DNA from: Flavobacterium piscis
GTDB lineage: Bacteria > Bacteroidota > Bacteroidia > Flavobacteriales > Flavobacteriaceae
Assembly: GCF_001686925.1 (NCBI RefSeq)
Contig: NZ_LVEN01000001.1
Span: 124,001 to 188,000 of the forward strand
Length of the DNA stretch: 64,000 nucleotides
Direction: 5' to 3'
In this document: positions 61,107 to 64,000 of the stretch, in pieces
Layout: each line of letters starts with the position of its first letter
How positions within the stretch are numbered: the stretch's first letter is position 1
Position numbers and translations under genes: made by a program
Notes under the pieces: model-generated
Seen by the model: the letters and a program-made list of their open reading frames with translations, nothing else
Told to the model about the DNA's origin: nothing
Database searches by the model: none

Positions 61107-61229
61107 TTTTTTGGAGCTTTTTCCCGCTATCCGTTGCAATCTTTTGTGCCTCCCGAAGCCTCGGGACCGGCACAAAAGGATTTTCACTTTTATCGGGGCT
61201 AGGGCTGCTGGAGAGCCCGGCTCTTTAGA
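61107..61229 (+). repeat. Dispersed repeat R, copy 9
   Basis: TTGGAGCTTTTTCCCGCTAT start; hairpin with CTCCCGAAGCCTCGGGA nested in TTTTGTGCC / GGCACAAAA; the CGAGCGAAGCGAACTGG block is missing; TATCGGGGCTAGGGCTGCTG; right-end hairpin GAGAGCCCGGCTCT. It continues into repeat S copy 3. Confidence 0.9.
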
Positions 61230-61255
61230 CTAATAAAATAAGCGAGATTATAAAA

Positions 61256-61430
61256 AAAATGGCTCCAATTGTCTTCAATTGACGCCATTTGGCTTGTTTG
61301 TGAGAGGAACAGGACAAAATTCTATAAAATTTATGGACGATTTGACAAGATTGTCATACTACGTGTAGCGTGTGTCTTTTTTTGGCTTTATGAATTTATT
61401 TTGGATGTCTTGTTGGGGATTGATGGAAAG
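61256..61430 (+). repeat. Dispersed repeat S, copy 3 (diverged)
   Basis: AATTGTCTTCAATTGACGCC, ATTTGGCTTGTTTGTGA, then a substituted middle with TTTATGGACGATTTGACAAG and a tail TTTTGGATGTCTTGTTGGGG. It is about three quarters similar to copies 1 and 2. The rest of the gap to 61531 shows no gene. Confidence 0.78.
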
Positions 61431-61531
61431 TTACGGAATAATTTATTTGATGTAAAAAACTTCCATAACTTATTATGGAAAATTTGAAGGCAATACACTC
61501 GTTTTTAAAGAGGAGATTAATAGGTAACACT

Positions 61532-62350
61532 TTAATAGTTTTTATTTATTTTTTGCAATTCAGTTGGGGAGTAACCAAACTGTTTTTTGAACGCAAAGGA
61601 AAAATGAGACAAATTTTCAAATCCTGTCTCATAATAAATTTCAACAGGATTTTTGTTTTTTTCTGTAAGCTTATAATGTGCAAATTCCAATCTTTTTTTG
61701 GTTAGCCATCGTTGTGGTGTACTATTGAAAGCCTTATGAAAATCCCGTTTAAAAGTGGTCAGACTTCGGCCTGTTAAATAGCCAAACTTTTCCAAAGGCA
61801 TATTAAACATAAAGTTCTTCTCCATAAAAGCAATTAAATCAATCTTTTCAGGTTCGTCAAAGTTTGCCAGTATAGCGTCAATATCCTGGTCAATAGTTCG
61901 AAGTATTGAAATGGCTTCTGTAATTTTCAACGAAGCGATATTTTCCGGAAAATTGTCCTGCATTTCAAAATACGGAATCAGCGAAGCTAAGCAGCTTTCC
62001 AATAATGGATGTCTATGAAAACTGAAAATTTTTGGTAAGGCAGTTTTTAGTTTTGCATTTTGGTGATCATAAAATTCACGAAGCCTTTTAGCCGTTAAAT
62101 GCATCGCAACTGCTTTGTGGGGCAATCCATCTTTTGTAATATTAATGATTGTCGCCAATTGATTTCTGGGAATTAAAAAAGTACTGCCCGGGCCAAATAC
62201 AAAACTTTCATCTGCCTGGATAATTTTGGTTTCACCAGAAATTAACCACACAAGCAGATGATCATTAAAAGCGGCTTCCGTTTTAAATAACTTACCACTG
62301 TAATTGGAAAGTTTGATGTCCGGGTTTATGTAATTTACCTGATAATCCAT
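61532..62350 (-). CDS. AraC-family transcriptional regulator
   Basis: Read from the ATG at 62350 this gives 272 residues (MDYQVNYINPDIKLSNYSGK); an alternative ATG at 62377 would add nine residues. The N-terminal cupin-type sensor is at about 20-130 (HLLVWLISGETKIIQADESF, FGPGSTFLIPRNQLATI) and the C-terminal AraC HTH at about 180-272 (FGYLTGRSLTTFKRDFHKAF, NPVEIYYETGFENLSHFSFA, KKQFGYSPTELQK). It is 30 bp downstream of the SDR gene on the same strand. This SDR-AraC pairing recurs in Bacteroidota and the regulator may control the SDR gene. Confidence 0.88.
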   Translation of the reverse strand: MDYQVNYINPDIKLSNYSGKLFKTEAAFNDHLLVWLISGETKIIQADESFVFGPGSTFLIPRNQLATIINITKDGLPHKAVAMHLTAKRLREFYDHQNAKLKTALPKIFSFHRHPLLESCLASLIPYFEMQDNFPENIASLKITEAISILRTIDQDIDAILANFDEPEKIDLIAFMEKNFMFNMPLEKFGYLTGRSLTTFKRDFHKAFNSTPQRWLTKKRLEFAHYKLTEKNKNPVEIYYETGFENLSHFSFAFKKQFGYSPTELQKINKNY

Positions 62351-62380
62351 AATTGCTTGTGTGCTATAAAGATACAAATA

Positions 62381-63376
62381 TTAACTTAGATCGAAATTTA
62401 TTCCGGTCATCTCCTCGCTTAATTTCCATAAACGTTTTGCATTTTTTTCATCTAATGAATATGGTTTAATACCTCCAATAATTTTTTCATTTGAATTTAA
62501 AGAAGCTATATCTGCATTTTCACAATAAACTCCGCCAATATCCTTGAGCAGTTCGCTTGTGGCAGCCCAAATTGTTGTGGCTGCGCCTTGTGGAATTGTT
62601 TTTAATGAGGCTGCAACTTCAGGCAATATGTTTCCTTCAGCATCACTGTAACCTAGTTTTTGGAACAAGTCAATTGGTGCTTCTCGCGCTAATTCAGTTT
62701 CTGCGACAGCGCCCGGGCATAATGAATAGCTTCGCACATTAGAGGCTTTCGCTCGTGTGTCCAATTCCAGTGAGAAAAGATTAACCGCAGTTTTTGACTG
62801 TCCGTATCCCTGTAAAGTTTCATACTCTCTATTTAGAAAATTAGGATCCTTAAAATCAAAATCAGAAAATTGATGCCCTCCCGAAGAAACATTTACCACT
62901 CTTGCGCCATTTGCTTTTTTTAGGGCAGGCCATAATCTTGCCGTGAGCTGAAACAGCGCCAGATAATTGGTTGCCAACTGCGATTCATAGCCCCTTTTAT
63001 CCCTGCGCAGCGGCACCCACATGATACCTGCATTGTTAATGAGTAAATGAAGCGGTCTTCCTGAAAGCAAAAACTTTTCAGCAAAAGCATCAATAGAATC
63101 GGGATTCATTAAATCCATTTTTTCTATTATTACATTGGCAATTCCGTCGAGATTTCTTTTCGCTTTCTCTACATCTCTGGCTGGCACAATAACCATTGCG
63201 CCTGCTGCTGCAAGTGTTTTAACGGTTTCCAGGCCGATGCCTGTATTTCCGCCCGTTACAATGGCAATTTTTCCTGTAAGATCAATTCCGTTTATAACTT
63301 CTTTTGAGGTAGATTTAGCATCAAATCCGGAAGCTTTAGCTTTCTGCAATTTCCCTTGAAAATTATTCTGTTCCAT
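62381..63376 (-). CDS. Short-chain dehydrogenase/reductase
   Basis: This 331-residue SDR has the NAD(P)-binding motif GKIAIVTGGNTGIGLETVKT (TGxxxGIG) at about 35-54, NNAG in HLLINNAGIMWVP (about 115), catalytic Ser in VVNVSSGGHQ and catalytic Tyr-Lys in LQGYGQSKTAVNLF (about 195). It is of the long bacterial type with an extra C-terminal segment (WAATSELLKDIGGVYCENAD). Such enzymes oxidise or reduce alcohols and carbonyls; the substrate is unknown. The N-terminal 30 residues include a typical FQGKLQKAKASGFDAKST extension. Confidence 0.93.
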   Translation of the reverse strand: MEQNNFQGKLQKAKASGFDAKSTSKEVINGIDLTGKIAIVTGGNTGIGLETVKTLAAAGAMVIVPARDVEKAKRNLDGIANVIIEKMDLMNPDSIDAFAEKFLLSGRPLHLLINNAGIMWVPLRRDKRGYESQLATNYLALFQLTARLWPALKKANGARVVNVSSGGHQFSDFDFKDPNFLNREYETLQGYGQSKTAVNLFSLELDTRAKASNVRSYSLCPGAVAETELAREAPIDLFQKLGYSDAEGNILPEVAASLKTIPQGAATTIWAATSELLKDIGGVYCENADIASLNSNEKIIGGIKPYSLDEKNAKRLWKLSEEMTGINFDLS

Positions 63377-63570
63377 TTTTTAAAATTTTAATTGTTTAGC
63401 AGGACAAAATTAGATGATACAGGAAGCAGTGACTTTGTTTAAACGTCTTATTATTCTTTGTTTAAAAGTCCGAATTAAAAAAGTGCTGGTCAATGTGTTT
63501 AATATTACTACATTTATAGCATTAACTATTTCAAACTGATTTTGTATCAGTTTTATGATGTTTATAGACA

Positions 63571-64000
63571 ATGAAAAAAGCAAAATCAACCCAAGATATA
63601 AGTACTGGTGCAGAGACTTCTCAAAATGAGCTTTTCCACAATGAAGGAGCCATCTTATTAGAATTAGGGAAAGACATTACAAGAGTCAGAGAAAAAAAAG
63701 ATTTGATTTTTTTATTGTCTAAACGAATAAAAAGTCTTTATTACTTTACTCATACAGTATTGACATTGATTGATGATAGAGATAAAACCTACAAAGGGTT
63801 TTTATTAGATACTGCTGCTGATGAGATATTGGAAAAAGAGGCATATGCCAAATTGCAAAAAAAGCATTTTACGCTTAATGAACCTTTTATAAAAGCAGTT
63901 CTTGATGCTGAAAATCCCATTTCTTTTTTACTTGAAGAAGTTAAAGATAATCCTAAAAGTCCTTCCTTTTTACAGGTGAGTTATGAAGGCGGTATTAGGG
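63571..64000 (+). CDS. GAF-domain regulator or sensor (5' end only)
   Basis: The first 143 residues of a gene that runs off the window. After a polar start (MKKAKSTQDISTGAETSQNE) comes NEGAILLELGKDITRVREKK, LSKRIKSLYYFTHTVLTLID and NEPFIKAVLDAENPISFLL, then SFLQVSYEGGIR. This matches the N-terminal GAF sensor of flavobacterial sigma-54-interacting transcriptional regulators. If so, an AAA+ domain and a Fis-type HTH should follow beyond position 64000. It is divergent from the SDR gene across a 194 bp gap. Confidence 0.75.
   Translation, partial: MKKAKSTQDISTGAETSQNELFHNEGAILLELGKDITRVREKKDLIFLLSKRIKSLYYFTHTVLTLIDDRDKTYKGFLLDTAADEILEKEAYAKLQKKHFTLNEPFIKAVLDAENPISFLLEEVKDNPKSPSFLQVSYEGGIR

Noticed and set aside
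1..64000. CRISPR array, complete prophage or restriction system
   Set aside because: No regularly spaced short repeats with spacers, no cas, capsid, terminase or methylase genes were seen on either strand.

Overview
The window is chromosomal DNA from a member of the Bacteroidota, most likely a Flavobacterium. Evidence: low G+C; Bacteroidetes-type -7 promoter elements (TAnnTTTG); a type IX secretion (T9SS) sorting domain; a SusC-like TonB-dependent barrel; WG-repeat, DUF1254, DUF4291 and SPW-repeat proteins; and REC and PAS-kinase families typical of the genus. No complete rRNA, tRNA, CRISPR array or prophage was found.

Layout. 0-4.5 kb: small membrane and stress-type genes (MscS channel, SPW-repeat protein, DUF2243 protein) and a decayed stretch. 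4.5-6.5 kb: xseA-xseB. 6.6-13.8 kb: two tandem paralogous PAS kinases, two single-domain response regulators, a cold-shock gene, small stress genes (DUF3606, a frameshifted YdaT-like gene) and an AlkB-type dioxygenase beside a dinB remnant. 13.9-15.0 kb: a gene graveyard with xseA and alcohol dehydrogenase pieces. 15.1-18.7 kb: a three-gene surface/secretion operon with a T9SS substrate. 19.3-22.9 kb: a four-PAS kinase, a REC protein and a LytTR regulator. 24.3-30.7 kb: an outer-membrane protein, a DUF1254 lipoprotein, a sulfatase (single-base frameshift) and a second DUF1254 lipoprotein. 31-35.4 kb: repeats, an AraC-type protein and an HTH/AbiEii toxin-antitoxin pair. 35.4-40.2 kb: an AraC regulator, a membrane-anchored catalase-fold peroxidase with cytochrome b561, a LysR remnant, a Crp-type regulator and an NmrA-type oxidoreductase. 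40.4-51.2 kb: a highly rearranged accessory zone (decayed IS6 element, DUF4291 fusion, WG-repeat protein, zeta-type toxin pair, duplicated small genes, pseudogenes). 51.5-60.5 kb: an envelope-lipid cluster (two PAP2 phosphatases, diacylglycerol-kinase-like protein, LtaS-like transferase, TonB receptor, OmpR/HK pair). 61-64 kb: repeats, an AraC/SDR pair and the start of a GAF regulator.

The most striking non-coding feature is a dispersed repeat of about 110-160 bp in nine copies, all in the same orientation. It contains a hairpin and is often coupled to duplicated small-gene modules and to a second repeat. Many gene fragments next to the repeats suggest they act as recombination points. The most coherent biological unit is the 51.5-60.5 kb cluster. 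LtaS-like phosphoglycerol transfer would release diacylglycerol, the lipid kinase could recycle it, and the PAP2 enzymes could dephosphorylate lipid phosphates, all beside a two-component system. The two PAP2 paralogues bracket the cluster in inverted orientation.
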